NCBI RefSeq assembly: GCF_000149955.1
Contig: NC_030986.1
Span: forward strand, 5,761,910 to 5,825,909
Direction: 5' to 3'
Origin: Fusarium oxysporum f. sp. lycopersici 4287
Lineage: Eukaryota > Ascomycota > Sordariomycetes > Hypocreales > Nectriaceae
Length of the DNA: 64,000 nt
Shown here: positions 20,943 to 32,590 of the stretch, in pieces
Layout: the number at the start of each line of letters is the position of its first letter
Position numbering within the stretch: position 1 is the stretch's first letter
Made by a program: the position numbers and the translations under genes
Notes under the pieces: generated by a model
Seen by the model: the letters and a program-made list of their open reading frames with translations, nothing else
Told to the model about the DNA's origin: nothing
Database searches by the model: none

Positions 20943-22213
20943 GTTGTAAACAACTAAAGGACGTTGACATGAGAATCAACCACTAAATCATTGGGAATAC
21001 CATCGCCTTCTTAAGCTTCTTTGAACCATGAAAGAATGGCGGCTTTACTTCTCTACTTGGGTATAACTAAGCTGGAGACAGGTGGGAAAATTAGAATCCG
21101 GGGCGACCACTTCAAATGCCGAGCTCGGCAACTCGGCATAGATGGTATCCATGTAAAATCCCAAATTGGCTATGCGGAGGTAACATCAGCTATCCGAATA
21201 CTCAATTAAGCCTTGTTATGGAAGGTTTATAGTTTTCCTATACGCGGATACGTCAATTTGAAACGGGCTAAGGCGGGAATGCATGCAAACAGACCCAAGC
21301 GGAAGATACCCCACGATTCTCCGTTCCTTATTATAGACGGTGTGGGGGAGATCGTCTACCCCACGATCCTGCGATGATCGTCAAAGTTTGATCGGAAATT
21401 AATAAGGCCACCTTGTGCAATGCCATTCTCTTTTATGCCACCGGTGCACTCAAACCAGATATCTAATATACTCGATGTCGGTCGTCGTGCAGGAGGTGGA
21501 GGAATGGAATGGGATCAACAGTCCACAGCAATGGGGGCGGAGATTCAGGATCTGCAGGAGCGGAGCTGCGATGAAGGTTGGGGCTGGTACTGCTGCTGGG
21601 TATATTGAGAATCATATGTGATAGAGACCTGATGGTCTTTGGGATAAGTGAGCGCATCTATTCCCATTTGTCTTCGTGGATCAAGCTAATATTAAGACCA
21701 CGGGGTACACTAACTAAGGGAGGTAAGAAAACTTAAGATCTTTATCTCAGAGGTTTAAAAGATTTAGATGAACTTAGTATAAGTAAGTAGGCGCATACAC
21801 CGGTCAAATTTAGCACCCCGGATAGAGTCAGAAGTTTCTTTGCCCGCTGGGAGACAATATTCCCTGTACGTGGTGATACGTGCCCTTGACTTTGTATCTT
21901 GGCTTCAAACTTCATCTAACCCCTCCCTCAACCTACAGACTTATATCACGGTATTACTCATTCTTTCTAGGTGTGACTCAACGGCGTGCAAGCAGCTCTA
22001 CTTGGAGCTCAGGCTCTAAAAGCATAAATGGTTTGCTAAACTTTCAAGACTATCGTCATCACATGAACCACAAACCTTACTGCCTCACGATTAGAAAATG
22101 CCGGTAACGCAACCACTGAATACGTCTTCCTCTCTCCTTCTCCAACATTTCTACTTCAGAAATCGATCAGCTATCAAAAGATCAGCTACCTAATTCTTTC
22201 AAAAGTCTTTACA
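20943..22213. other. Intergenic region, no gene seen
   Basis: 1.27 kb. It contains the esterase promoter. Several short ORFs overlap one another near 21415-21660 but lack recognisable features. Confidence 0.4.
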
Positions 22214-22911
22214 ATGGCATCCATAGATTCCACCCCAGCTCGCACTAAACCACGGGTCATTGCCGGGTGGAAGCGAGTAGCGTGGCCAAAACTTCGCAGA
22301 CTGCCTCTAGAGATCTCAGATGCTAGTCTCCCCGCCCCTATGCAACAGATTTCGCAAGGTATTATCCAAAACGCACATGCCATCGCCAAGAAGCATAACC
22401 TTCTGCCCATCGAAGATATGGACGATCAGATTCACTCAAGATGCGAAGTGGAACACCAACGCTCCTAGTTGTTGCACCATGGTCTTCTGAAAAGACACCT
22501 ACCTGGGAGAAAGCCATGCAAGAGATGATTGTGAGTTTGGCTGAGTTGTTCAAAGCATCGTATATCAGCGAAGGCGATATCCATGTCGAGATCGTCACTC
22601 CGGAATTTGAGCAGACGGTTTATTTCGTTGCGCCCAACGACGCCTCCCTCCATGGCAACTGGGACTGGGTCCGTGCTAAAGTCCATGACTTCCTCCAGTC
22701 ATTCCAAGCAACTAGAGATCGCTTGACACTTCTTGCTCTCTTCCAGTACGGAGTGATTCCAGATCCCCAAGACAATCCTCTTATAATCTATATCTCGGTG
22801 GACTTTGGTTCGGACGAGACAGGGTGGCGGTGGCCTACTCAGAAGCGAACCAAGAATCCCTTTGCAAACCCTCATCAACATTCTCCGGGAAATGAGCACC
22901 AGAAAAATTAA
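22214..22911 (+). pseudogene. Hypothetical protein, frameshifted
   Basis: The frame from ATG 22214 (MASIDSTPARTKPRVIAG) reads 76 plausible residues to about 22440. The likely continuation (SGTPTLLVVAPWSSEKTPTWEK to DETGW) lies in another frame from about 22444 to 22835. No GT-AG pair joins them. A single missing base near 22445 would restore one protein, which then contains IVTPEFEQTVYFVAPND and NPLIIYISVDFGSDETGW. The last about 25 residues look unrelated to the rest, so the 3' end may also be broken. I recall conserved hypothetical fungal proteins of this kind but no function. Confidence 0.5.
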
Positions 22912-23205
22912 CAATACTTCCTCTAGACCCCCCACAAAGGCTGTCTTTATATCTTGGTGGAACTGGTCTTCGGTTTTCTATGTTTGAGACACAACTATTC
23001 TTCCTCCCCGGTGAGGTTCTTGACTGCTTCCCCGAGGATAGTAGCTGTTTATGAAGCAACTGTTCTTGATATATTTATTAGACTATGTAACTTCTGGCGC
23101 AAATATTCGTCCTGGCTGTCTAGCAGGTCGCAGAGCTGCTATTAGTTCAAGCTGCTGTGGTTCATTGTCCTTTGGCCGTCAGGTATAACTACTCCTTGAT
23201 ACTGG

Positions 23206-23811
23206 CTATTTACTATTCCAGACAGTCGCATCGTACTCATCCATCCACTCAACGAACTCGCCACCGGCTTTGGCCCAGCCGGTAATGCCTTCAAACAGAA
23301 TCGCGCTTTCCATATGGCTATCTCCTTGCTTGTCGATATGATCCTGGAACCACCCGGCTGCGCGCGTGCCCCGGCCGCGAGAGGATGCTGGAGGAGTTAG
23401 TACGTCCGTTTTATTGATGCCTCGATCTGGGAAGGGATGGATCAAGACGCACAGCAATACCAGATGGTCTTTTGAACCCCTGCCGATTTGAACATGGTGT
23501 AGAGGGTTTCTATCATCGGGTAGAGGCTCTGTGCCGGCAGATTGATGGATCCGCGAATGGTACCGCCCTGGATGGCAGAATGAATGAGTTTGTGCTTTTA
23601 TTAAATGTCATGAATTTCAAACACTGCGGAATATAGGTGCTACCTCGTGATCTGTTCGGCGGAGATCAATGAGAACGTAATCCTTGCCAGCGATATTCTT
23701 GCAGTCCTTCATCATCTCCAAGACAGCCTGGCGTGTCGTGGCTGGGGGGGTCTTGTTGAGTGGAGGAGGGTAGGCGGCGTGCCAAGGCGTGGCGGCATCG
23801 GTAGAGACCAT
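23206..23811 (-). CDS. Rhodanese/Cdc25-type phosphatase, likely arsenate reductase
   Basis: Three exons: 23811..23644, 23567..23453 and 23387..23206, 154 aa. The introns have donors GTAGCA and GTGCGT, and the second has branch GTACTAAC. The protein is one rhodanese domain: YVLIDLRRTDHE, then GGTIRGSINLPAQSLYP, then the active-site loop CSSSRGRGTR (Cys-X5-Arg), and FEGITGWAKAGGEFVEWM. The Cys and Arg needed for catalysis are present, although a splice junction runs through the Cys-Ser loop. This size and loop match fungal Acr2/Ibp1-like proteins. The gene is divergent from an ACR3 arsenite exporter, which supports arsenate-to-arsenite reduction as its job. The context is strong, but the activity is inferred. 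Confidence 0.85.
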
Positions 23812-24306
23812 CTTGGACGAGCAGACGCGTTTGACCTTTTGGAAGACGAAATGGGAGCAAGGACGAGTCTTTAGTATTCCGAAATATGTTGTGAGGGTCA
23901 TCACGTCTTGGAGGGGGGAGAAACGGTGTTTCTCAGTATGCAGCCCTTTAACTAAGCGCAGAAGGCCACAGGCAATCTCCACGCACTAAGATATGGTCGG
24001 TACTGTGTCATACCCAGTGGAGACCAGGTACTACCCGGGGCTAAGATTAGGTGGGGTTCTTGTCTTGGGGCTCTGTCAGACCCGAAGCGTGATTGATCAA
24101 TTTGGAATGGATTACAGACTATGGAGTACAGGGACTCAGATGCCAGTTTATGCGACCCACTAAGCAAATTCAACTAGTAGGGACTGTGTCAGGCCGACGC
24201 TGCGATTGGCCCAACGCGGTTTTCCAGCAGCGATCGTTCTTGTGCTTCACGACTTGCATCAACATGGAGAATCCCATGGACGCGGCGAAAATTCACATAT
24301 AAGATC
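23812..24306. promoter_or_regulatory. Divergent promoter of the arsenic gene pair
   Basis: 495 bp lie between the start codons of the reductase (minus) and ACR3 (plus), so a shared control region for co-induction is expected. No specific operator is claimed. Confidence 0.5.
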
Positions 24307-25755
24307 ATGCTCGAATCGACGGCTGCTGGTGGTCTCAGAGCCACACTCAACCACCACGCACAGTCTACCGCCGCCTTCATCATGACACAGGAGATGAACA
24401 ACGGGCTGAGCAGCCACGAGCCCAAGCCTTCTAATACACCTCGCACAGACTCAAGTAATGGAAGCACTAGACAGCCTGGCCAAGATTCCGAGGCCACAGC
24501 TGCGAGCGTGAGCCACGAGCCGCAAGAGAAGCAACTGTCCGCCCTCAAGGGACTAGGTATTCTGGATCGCTACCTAGCCATCTGGATATTCCTGGCAATG
24601 TCCATTGGTATAATCTTGGGCAACTTTGTTCCCGAGACGGGCCCAGCCTTGCAGAAAGGTAAATTTGTCGGTGTTTCGGTACCTATTGGTATGTTCTCTG
24701 CCCCAAAGTCTGGAACTTTTGATCCTTGAAAACTGACCCTTGGGCCAGCTGTCGGTTTACTTGTTATGATGTATCCTATCCTCTGCAAAGTGCGATATGA
24801 ATGGCTCCACGAACTCTTTTCCCACAGGGATATGTGGAAGCAGATCTGCTTTAGCATCTTCATCAACTGGATCATTGCTCCATTCCTCATGGTAAATTCC
24901 CCTCCCCTCCGGTACGTCTCCCTTCACAGAGAGCATACTGACACTTTTCCCACTTAGCTTGCCCTGTCCTGGGCGTTTCTCCCCGACAAGTCGGAGCTTC
25001 GCACCGGTCTTATTCTCGTGGGTCTTGGGAGATGTATTGCCATGGTTCGTTCATCTGTCCCTTTTAGGCGCGTATAAACCATACTGACACCTCGCATTTA
25101 GGTTCTTATTTGGAACGGCCTCGCTGGCGGCAACGACGAATACTGTGCCATCCTTGTCGCTGTCAACTCGATACTCCAGATGGTCCTCTTCGCCCCAATG
25201 GCCGTCTTCTTCATCCGCATTATCAGCCACGAATCCGGTACGATTGATATATCCTATAGTGTTGTTGCTATAAGTGTGGCTGTTTTCCTGGGCATCCCGC
25301 TTGGAGCAGCTGTCATAACGCGGATCATCCTGCGCAAGGTCGCTGGACCTGATTGGTATGAGAGGACCTTTCTCAGATTTCTCGCACCCTGGTCTCTCAT
25401 CGGCCTACTCTATACTATTCTGGTTCTGTTCGCATCCCAAGGGAGACAGGTTGTTCACCAGATTGTATCGGTCGTCCGGGTAGCAGCCCCATTGGTAGTG
25501 TATTTCGTGCTCATTTTCTTCGTTACTTTGTGGGTAAGCAGATTGCTTGGCTTCCGGTTCTCCATGGTAGTTACCCAGAGTTTTACTGCTGCAAGCAACA
25601 ACTTTGAGTTAGCTATCGCCGTGGCGGTCGCGACCTTTGGCCCCAACAGCGACCAGGCGCTGGCATCCACCGTTGGTCCGCTCATCGAAGTCCCAGTCTT
25701 GGTAGGCTTGGTGTATGCCGTGCGCTGGATGGCCAACAGATGGGGTTGGAAGTAA
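24307..25755 (+). CDS. ACR3: Arsenite efflux transporter ACR3
   Basis: Four exons: 24307..24688, 24749..24891, 24958..25044 and 25102..25755, 421 aa, all in frame. A hydrophilic N-terminus of about 80 residues is followed by ten hydrophobic segments of the bile-acid:Na+/ACR3 fold. The diagnostic block GLGRCIAMVLIWNGLAGGND contains the conserved Cys that binds As(III). Further family signatures are FTAASNNFELAIAVAVATFG and TVGPLIEVPVLVGLVY. The protein exports arsenite at the plasma membrane. An alternative start is the in-frame ATG at 24382. The reductase gene is divergent from it and a bZIP gene converges on its 3' end. Confidence 0.93.
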
Positions 25756-25945
25756 AGGGGTGAGAGCCAAGCTTTCACTGATCTGCGCCTTCGGGGATAA
25801 GGTCTCAATGCTTCTATGGATTTTAATAAATAGATTATCCAGTCACGCCCAGGCTTCTCCATGTGGAGTCTGGGAATCGAATAATAATAGTTTGCTTCTA
25901 GTAGTCTTTATACTAGAAAGAATCCACCTTGACGTCGATATGCGT

Positions 25946-26834
25946 CTAGTGAATGTGATCCATGAGCTGAAAGATCTTGGTGTTTTTAACAGAGCAACTG
26001 TTATCCCCATGACACCCCAGTGCGGAACGGGCCCACGATGGGTCTGTATGGCTGTGAAATTCGATAAGTATTTCTGCCGCTTTGTCGCACGATGTTTCCA
26101 GGGGCTCAGATTGGTTGCTAGAATGGATGATGGAATTTGATGAATCGAAAGAGTCAGAGAGCGGCGAGAGCACGTCTGTTGGCGCTGAGGAACTGGAAGC
26201 TGCTGTATTGCCAGCCCCGTTTGCCTCGTGTATTTCGTGGTGAGATATTGGCTCCTCTTCACGAAGAAACAAGACTTCTTCGTTTTCCTCTTGGGGCTGT
26301 ATCAGTTCCAACAGTGGCTCGGTAGATGATGGCTGATTTCGGCCAGCTGTCGAAGGAATTAGATTTGACATCATTGGCGCTGCATCTCCAGCCATACTTG
26401 ATGCAGACCACGATGAGCCCTGAGGCGGATCATCCGTCGGCATGGCACTCATTTGCGTTATTCCAAGTAATAAACGTCCACACGAATTGCACCGATATCC
26501 ATCAGTTAATGCCCGATGGTGTTCCTCCGGGGAGGATAGGTATCGTTCAATTTCACGGTCCGAGACCCCGTACACGCCAAGCAAGTCCTTCAGGCGTTGG
26601 TTCTGGACGCTGACGGCCTGGGCAACGCGTTGCATCTCAATAGAGGCCTCCACGCCCATCCGCTCGTATTTCTCAAGTCGACCCTGCAGATCTGCAATCA
26701 GCTCTTGCCGCCGGGCTCTGGACCTGCGCTGAGCATCGCGATTTTCTGCCACAGTGGCAGCGGTTTTATGCTGCAGGTAAAATGGTGAGTGGGCTTCATC
26801 GGTGATGACTTGTGCAGCATACCTTCCGCGGCAT
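25946..26834 (-). CDS. bZIP transcription factor (Yap/Pap1-like basic region)
   Basis: Two exons: 26834..26823, which encodes only MPRK, and 26770..25946, 278 aa. The 52-nt intron has donor GTATGC and acceptor CTGCAG. The basic region NRDAQRRSRARRQELI at residues about 14-30 is followed by a leucine-zipper-like helix (LIADLQGRLEKYERMGV) that continues to QNQRLKDLLGVYG. A CNSCGRLLLG motif lies near residue 98. The C-terminus is acidic and Ser rich. The ORF would otherwise open at a GTG, so the tiny first exon decides the start. Its location 190 bp from ACR3, tail to tail, makes it a candidate regulator of the arsenic genes, by analogy with the yeast bZIP Yap8. That link is inference. Confidence 0.82.
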
Positions 26835-27439
26835 CTTTGCCTTAGATGTCGAGTTTAAACGTGCGAGTTCGTGTGGATAGCAGAAACGATAGTCCAGACT
26901 AGACCGCAGAAGATCAATCAATGGTGGGATGTTGACGTGTGGGTGAGGTAAATCGGAGCTACAAGGGTACAGCACAGACACTGCGCTGACTGGTCGAAAA
27001 ACGTGATAGGTGGGTGGCTTGATCGTTGTGGCGAGTGAATAGCTTATGGCTTGATGGAAAAATTCATGATGTAAAGGTCACCCAAAGTAGACTAGCCACC
27101 TAATCTACTATAGGTATTTTTGCAACACTCATTTCTCCCTCTAGGTTAAGTTCAATTTGAAGCTCGCATTATCCAATGTGCACACAGTAGATAGCGCTGC
27201 CTGGCCCAGTCAAAATTCACCGGGAGTTACTGTTCAATTCTATATCACTCATACCACCAGATAGCCTGCATATTTGGGATACTGAGTCTCTGTGGCGCAA
27301 GTTTATTCACAACGCCGCTAGAAATCCGCTTGCAATGATGTATGATAAACCTGCAAATACCTGAGGATAGATATACGTTCTCGGGGCTGGCAATCCTTGG
27401 AGCATTAAAGCTATGACTTCGGCAGCTGGAAACTCAAGG
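26835..27439. other. Intergenic region, no gene seen
   Basis: About 600 bp upstream of the bZIP gene. It should hold the bZIP promoter. No further coding signal. Confidence 0.4.
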
Positions 27440-28215
27440 TTAGTTTACATCACGTTTTAGGCGCCGTGACATAGCCCACCACTTACACGCAGTAGGGAGG
27501 ATTGTTGCAGCCCAAGCGAGGGAGAGCATTGCTTAGAGATTCCAGACACCCGCGACTTCAGCTGACAAGGGACCAATGGTCTATGCGACGTTGTTAGTAA
27601 ATCTCTTGGCTCTAAAGATTCAGAGCAAACATGAAAAGAAATATCCTCGCCATCCAGAAGACTCCCAAGATTGCCCCGCAAACAATAAAAAAGAACAGTA
27701 TCAGTCCAAACGACGTGGCCGGTAACCAGAGGACAAAACAAACGAGACCGCAGAGAAGCGTGAGCACGCAGGCAGTGGCAACCCGGGAGAAACGATCGCT
27801 CACGAGGCCAATGAGGGGACGTCCAATCGCGGTCCCCACGTTCAAAAAGCCAACAACGTCGGTGGCCTGTTTGTGGGATAGCCCTATGGCGAGCGCAAAC
27901 TCAGACAACGAAAACAGCAGGACAATGTACCCGAACATGCTGGTGAAAGCCCACATCAAAAGCAAGACAACCGCTCTGGACCGAAGGAGGGCGATGTCAA
28001 AGGCCCGCTGGTTCGGCTGGATCTGAGAGTTCCTGTGTCGAAGCAAAGAGTTGCTATCACGATGCCCACGAAGGTGATGATGCCAGTTGCGCGAAGTGCC
28101 CAGTCTAACCCCTGATGTTTGATCATAGCAGCTGTTCCCCAAGTAAAGGCTGCTCCTCCGACACCAGAGGCGGCACCCCCGCACAGTGCAGTCCTTCTGC
28201 CCAAGAGAGAGTAAA
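27440..28215 (-). pseudogene. Truncated MFS transporter relic (monocarboxylate-permease type)
   Basis: Only the C-terminal half of a 12-TM carrier is present. It starts abruptly near 28212 at GRRTALCGGAASGVGGAAF and passes through a frame break near 28030. It continues as LLLMWAFTSMFGYIVLLFSL and VGTAIGRPLIGLVSDRFSR, the loop motif of monocarboxylate-type permeases. A 70-nt intron (27650..27581) has a non-standard GC donor but a perfect branch (TTACTAAC). The next exon resumes the family sequence (TIGPLSAEVAGVWNL) and then meets TAA at 27535..27533, where relatives have Gln. CAA to TAA is the change expected of RIP. The first six membrane segments are absent. From 28216 to 28557 nothing further is seen. 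Confidence 0.65.
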
Positions 28216-28557
28216 TGACGTGCAGAACCTGTATTTCAAAGCAGGAAACCTCGGGATCTTTTCAAATGGCGAGGAAAGGATGACCAGAAAAAGCTTCAAT
28301 CGCAACAAGAGCAAATGAGGAATCTTCTCACCTCAGATGCTAAAGCCTAAGTTGCGATAAGAGCCCGGTGACTCTTGTCATCACGCGCGGGTCGTATAGT
28401 TAGCGCAGCGACTACAAGTGGCCTATTCTAGGCTGGCAGGTCTGACGAGATTACTAAATGTAACGGAGTTACGAGCAGGTCCACTTCGCAATATCATTAT
28501 CCCCAGTGATGTGAGGCCTGTCCTTGACAGCGAGATACGGAGGATATTCTGCCATAT

Positions 28558-30469
28558 TCATTCGGCTGTGTCAGGAATCAACCTACAGGTGTCTCTATCA
28601 TGCAGACAACTTTTTCGCTCAAAATCTTCCAGAAACCGCCGTCTTCGGAGTTCCTTATCATCCTCAGCACTGGATTCCGATCCATCGTGGAGTGGAATGT
28701 AGCCCTCGCCAAAATTCCCTTTCAGACAGTTGACGACAACATCTGCGTAGACTCTTCCCATGCGCCCTCTGAGCTCCGGTACATATTTAGCCTTTAATTG
28801 TTCAGAAAAGACCCCGAGATCCTCCGTCTGGCAATCTTTGGAAATTCGCTTAATGGGGTACCACAGACCAATTTCTAAGAGAACCACTCCAAGGCTATAG
28901 ATATCGAATTCCCTTCGGTACCTTGTTAGTGGAAGAGTGTATCCCACTGCGCTCGCAGTTAAATCAGGCACTGCTGCGGTCCTGGTCGGATGCCAGTAGA
29001 GACGCTCGTTGAGGGATGGGAAGTTGTTAAGATAGATAGAAGGAAGCTTCCCAGATGGTTCCATGTCGTTATCTCGTCGCGTAAGGTCGAACCCGCATAG
29101 AAAAGGCGTCTCAACTGTATAAGAATCCCTCTCAACCTCAAACAGCAGTACATTGCTGCTGGAAATACTTTTGTGAAGCCAGTTCACAGAGAGCATCTGG
29201 TATACAGTTCCGGTGAGGCTGCGCGCGGCACGGAGACGGTCTCCTAGGTCTCTGCGGATGCGCCGTGGCTGGTCTTGATTGAGTCTATCCGCTAGTGAGG
29301 TCGGCGATGCCGCGCTGTCGCCCCTTGGGTAATGGAAGGCGATTCCGTAACGGTAACGCTTCGGATCATGAAAATAACCCAGACATGGCAAGACACCAGT
29401 ATGATGTAGAGCAGAGAGCTGTTGGAGCTGCATGGCGAGCATGTGAACGCGAATGTCGATGCTGGATCGGGTTTCTCGTGTTTCTTCTGATGAGTAATGG
29501 CGCCATTCGATTATTAATGGGGAGGTCTCCCTGGAACCAAATTCTCGAGTGCGAAAACCTTCAGTCCCCCGTCTGCCAAATCGAACCTCAGACGCTCGGA
29601 GATTCAGGGATGCTTGCGATGCTGCAATGGTCGGGGCCAACGTGAGAGCCTCTACATGTTCGTTATTGCTCATATCTACCGGCTTTGGCTGGTCTCTCTC
29701 TAAAACTTCTGTTTGGTGTTTGCTCTCAAGTAACTGTGCCATGAGGCTATACTGTCGACCAAATTGTCCAGTGCCGATATCACTCGTAGTGTTAATCTTT
29801 GAGCTAATGTCAGCCAAGCTGGCAGCCAGCTGGCGGGTGGTCACTAACACTCGGCCAATCCGTCGTTCAAACCGAGCCATGCGATAGAAGGGCAGCAAAT
29901 CAGCTCACTCGGTGTTGTACTTTCGAAGTGTATCAACTAGGTGAGTCAGCTGCTTTCCATCGCATGAAGCCCACCGAATCCTGGCCCAGAGGCCAAGCTT
30001 CGGCTGTGCTGCCTCTCTCCCCCCCACCACTGCACTGGTAAGCGCATTGCTCGGATTCAAGAAGCGGTCTAGTCTCGTTCTCCAGGATTCATTGCTTACG
30101 GCCGGTTTGAAAAGTATCTCTCCAGTGTTGGTTTTGCTTCTTTTAGGCACTTGTTCATGTTCGCCACGGACCTTTGGATGTGGGAAAGAATGTGTCCCCG
30201 GCGAAAATCGTCCTGGATAAACGCCAACATATCCAAGCCTGCATGGCTGGTCTTTCGTCGTCCTGAATGATCGCCTCGGTGAACCCGGTTTCCTGGACCC
30301 AGCAGTAAAACCTTATGCGCTGCCATTGCAAATGGACCAGCAGATGCTCCAGCTCTAGATCAGCACCCCTTGCAGTCGAAATGATGTCGAGCAGGTCTAT
30401 ACATGTTTTAAGCGCGCCGACCACGCCGATGATGCTTGCTGCAGCCCCTAGCGCTTCGAGACCAGACAT
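28558..30469 (-). pseudogene. HeLo-domain pseudokinase (MLKL-like cell-death protein), damaged
   Basis: ATG at 30469 begins a HeLo domain: SGLEALGAAASIIGVVGALK, then LEHLLVHLQWQRIRFYCW. The frame changes near 30245 without a usable intron and resumes as GLDMLAFIQDDFRRGHIL. A good intron (30099..30035, donor GTAAGC) leads to LGLWARIRWASCDGKQL. A TGA at 29907..29905 then interrupts the frame, which continues unbroken for 449 codons to 28558. That part is a kinase-like domain with IIEWRHY in place of the VAIK motif, LHKSISSSNVLLF in place of HRD, GFDLTRR in place of DFG, and FDIYSLGVVLLEIGLW. The fold is typical of fungal HeLo-kinase proteins, which resemble MLKL and are thought to execute membrane-targeted cell death. 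The frameshift and the stop suggest a pseudogene. A short 5' extension or recoding is less likely. Confidence 0.7.
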
Positions 30470-31000
30470 GTCGATAGCCGCGCTTTTGCGACTCACCTGA
30501 TTTGCAGGTCCTACATGTAATGAAAGAATTTGAGAGTGGTCGTGCAAAAGAAAACATCTGATATCCAAAAAGAGAAAATTAGTTCAGTTTGTTCTTATGG
30601 CTTGAAATTCCTTACACCCTTAAGTATGTATGTGATTGTGGTTACTTTGCGACCTAGGCCGGCGCTTACATTGTGGCTTGCCGCAGGTCTACATGTATCA
30701 TCATACATCATTGGCCAGCCTGATGTCGTCCTGAAACAATCTTTCCGCCACGGGCGCGTCGCTCTGTTCATAAGAGCCGACCAAAATAGTAACATTCCAT
30801 ACAGCCTTATTTGTCTAGGGGTACTCACAGATAAATATAAATGCAACGAGTATCCTAATATATCGACGGTTCATTTTCATTACACAATAGTCTCAAAATA
30901 TACTCTTTCAATTACTGGAAACCTAAGAACTCAAATCAGAATCCAAGACACCTACTGAAAATTCCTTCTCCACTACGTCTATTCACTTTCTATCAAGGCC
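30470..31000. promoter_or_regulatory. Divergent intergenic region between two kinase-domain genes
   Basis: 531 bp between the HeLo-pseudokinase start and the kinase-ankyrin start. No extra gene is supported. Confidence 0.4.
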
Positions 31001-32590
31001 ATGTCTATAGAGCTGACGTTGGACGCTTCAATCTCCTTCGGGCGACGGCAATCAACTCGCTTGTGGTCAGACTCGGCTCGCTCCGATGTGCACGAGCAAG
31101 AAAAATATGATTTCCTCGCTCTTATCACTGCAATTGCAAACCTATATTCCCAGAACGATATTCTCGAGATGCAAGGTCGACAAGATACAGGTAAACCGCT
31201 CTCAAATGGAGCCGTCTCAGAGGTATCTACCATCTACGCTGCTGTTACACGCCCAAGCACAATTATTTCCCACCAAACTAGGACTCAGAAAAGCTTACTC
31301 GTCGTCAAACGGTCAGAATCGAAGTTGTTTCATCCAGACGGCCGATGCAATGATAAAGCAGCCATCAGGAGCTTTATTTCAGAAATTCAGATACTCAGTC
31401 ACAGAAGCCTCCGACAACATCCCAATATTGTTAAGATCCTTGGAGTCCACTGGGATTATCGGCATACCGTATGTAGCATTTGTTATCCTTTTGCTAGTTC
31501 ATTACTAGATACTGATCCTTTCGGGGTCTTGCTAGGGATACCCAGAGCCCTTGATCCTCCTAGAGAAAGCAAATATGGATTTGAGAAAGTTTCAAGCCAA
31601 GTAAGCTCTCAGTTGGTACCTTGATTGGTAGTACTACTTACCAGCACCACGTACAGGTACTTTTCTTTACCTTTTGCAACCAAGAAAGCGATTGCTCTCA
31701 ATATTGCCTGTGGTTTATCCGCCATTCATGAATGTGGTGTCATTCATGGCGACTTAAAGCCGGCAAATGTCCTCATTTTTTTCAAGCCAGTGCTGCACGC
31801 AAAGATAGCAGATTTTAGCCACTCATTTCTCGACACTGGGGAGCAACGCCAACTGATCGGCGGCACACGTATCTACGCGGCCCCAGAATGGCAGGCCTCA
31901 GCTTCTACTGGCCAGCTGCGTAAGGTTGATATATATTCACTAGGTCTAGTTCTCAGTGGCCTGGTTCTAGGCACAGATCTGATTGACTGTTTTGAACGAA
32001 ACCCACCACGGCTGAATTTGAATCTTTCCCTTGCAGACAGTATCCAGAAGGTAAAGGACGATGATCTCATGGCGACCTACCTCTACGAATTGATTTACCT
32101 TGCGGATAAACAAAACCCAGATTTGCATCTTGACAGCCTCCCTATGATCAGATCCATCCTGGAATCCACTCTACAGCTTGACCCCGGGAAGCGTCATCTG
32201 GACAAAGTCATTCACCTGTTATCTAGCCGGTACTCTCAACCCACGCCTTTTTAGACCCCTGAAGCAAAACTCTAATCGGCATACAGCGAGTGCGAAAACG
32301 TTCCAAAGCCTGAAAGAGTTCAAGAAACACTAATCTCAAATGCCGTAGATAGCCAGCTCTGATGTCCCCGCAGAGCTAACATGTTTAACTCAGTTGTCAA
32401 TTCCATATGCAGCGCTTCAAGGTCTAAGCCCCCTAGTGATGGATCAAGTTGTCAAGGCCTTGCAGGTAGTGGCAGATTCCTCGATTGACACTAGAAGAGC
32501 AGCAGCCTGTCTGGAGTTGGCAATATGTCAGTTGTGTGAACTTGGTAAATCCAATGCATACGAGTTCCCACAAAGAACCACGCAACCGCA
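31001..32590 (+). pseudogene. Kinase-ankyrin membrane protein, N-terminal kinase part (readable) of a damaged gene
   Basis: Exons 31001..31468, 31536..31600, 31657..32229, 32287..32344 and from 32394 join in frame. The kinase domain is nearly complete: LLVVKRSE (Lys), SFISEIQIL (Glu), HPNIVKILGVHWD, YPEPLILLEKANMDL, VIHGDLKPANVLIF (catalytic Asp and Asn), IADFSHSF (DFS in place of DFG), YAAPEWQA and DIYSLGLVLSGL. A helical Sel1-like linker follows (LSIPYAALQGLSPLV, then RRAAACLELAICQLCELG). At about 32587 the frame must shift by one base to continue into AFNYLLKAASLGNLFAQA, and no intron fits. The kinase half alone could still be expressed and possibly active. The gene belongs to a family of fungal kinase-ankyrin proteins of unknown function. 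Confidence 0.65.

Noticed and set aside
30035..30099. Second frameshift in the HeLo domain near 30100
   Set aside because: A GTAAGC-CCAG intron with a plausible branch restores the frame exactly, so it is an intron and not a lesion.
30315..30500. Plus-strand ORF over the HeLo domain
   Set aside because: Shadow of the minus-strand HeLo frame.
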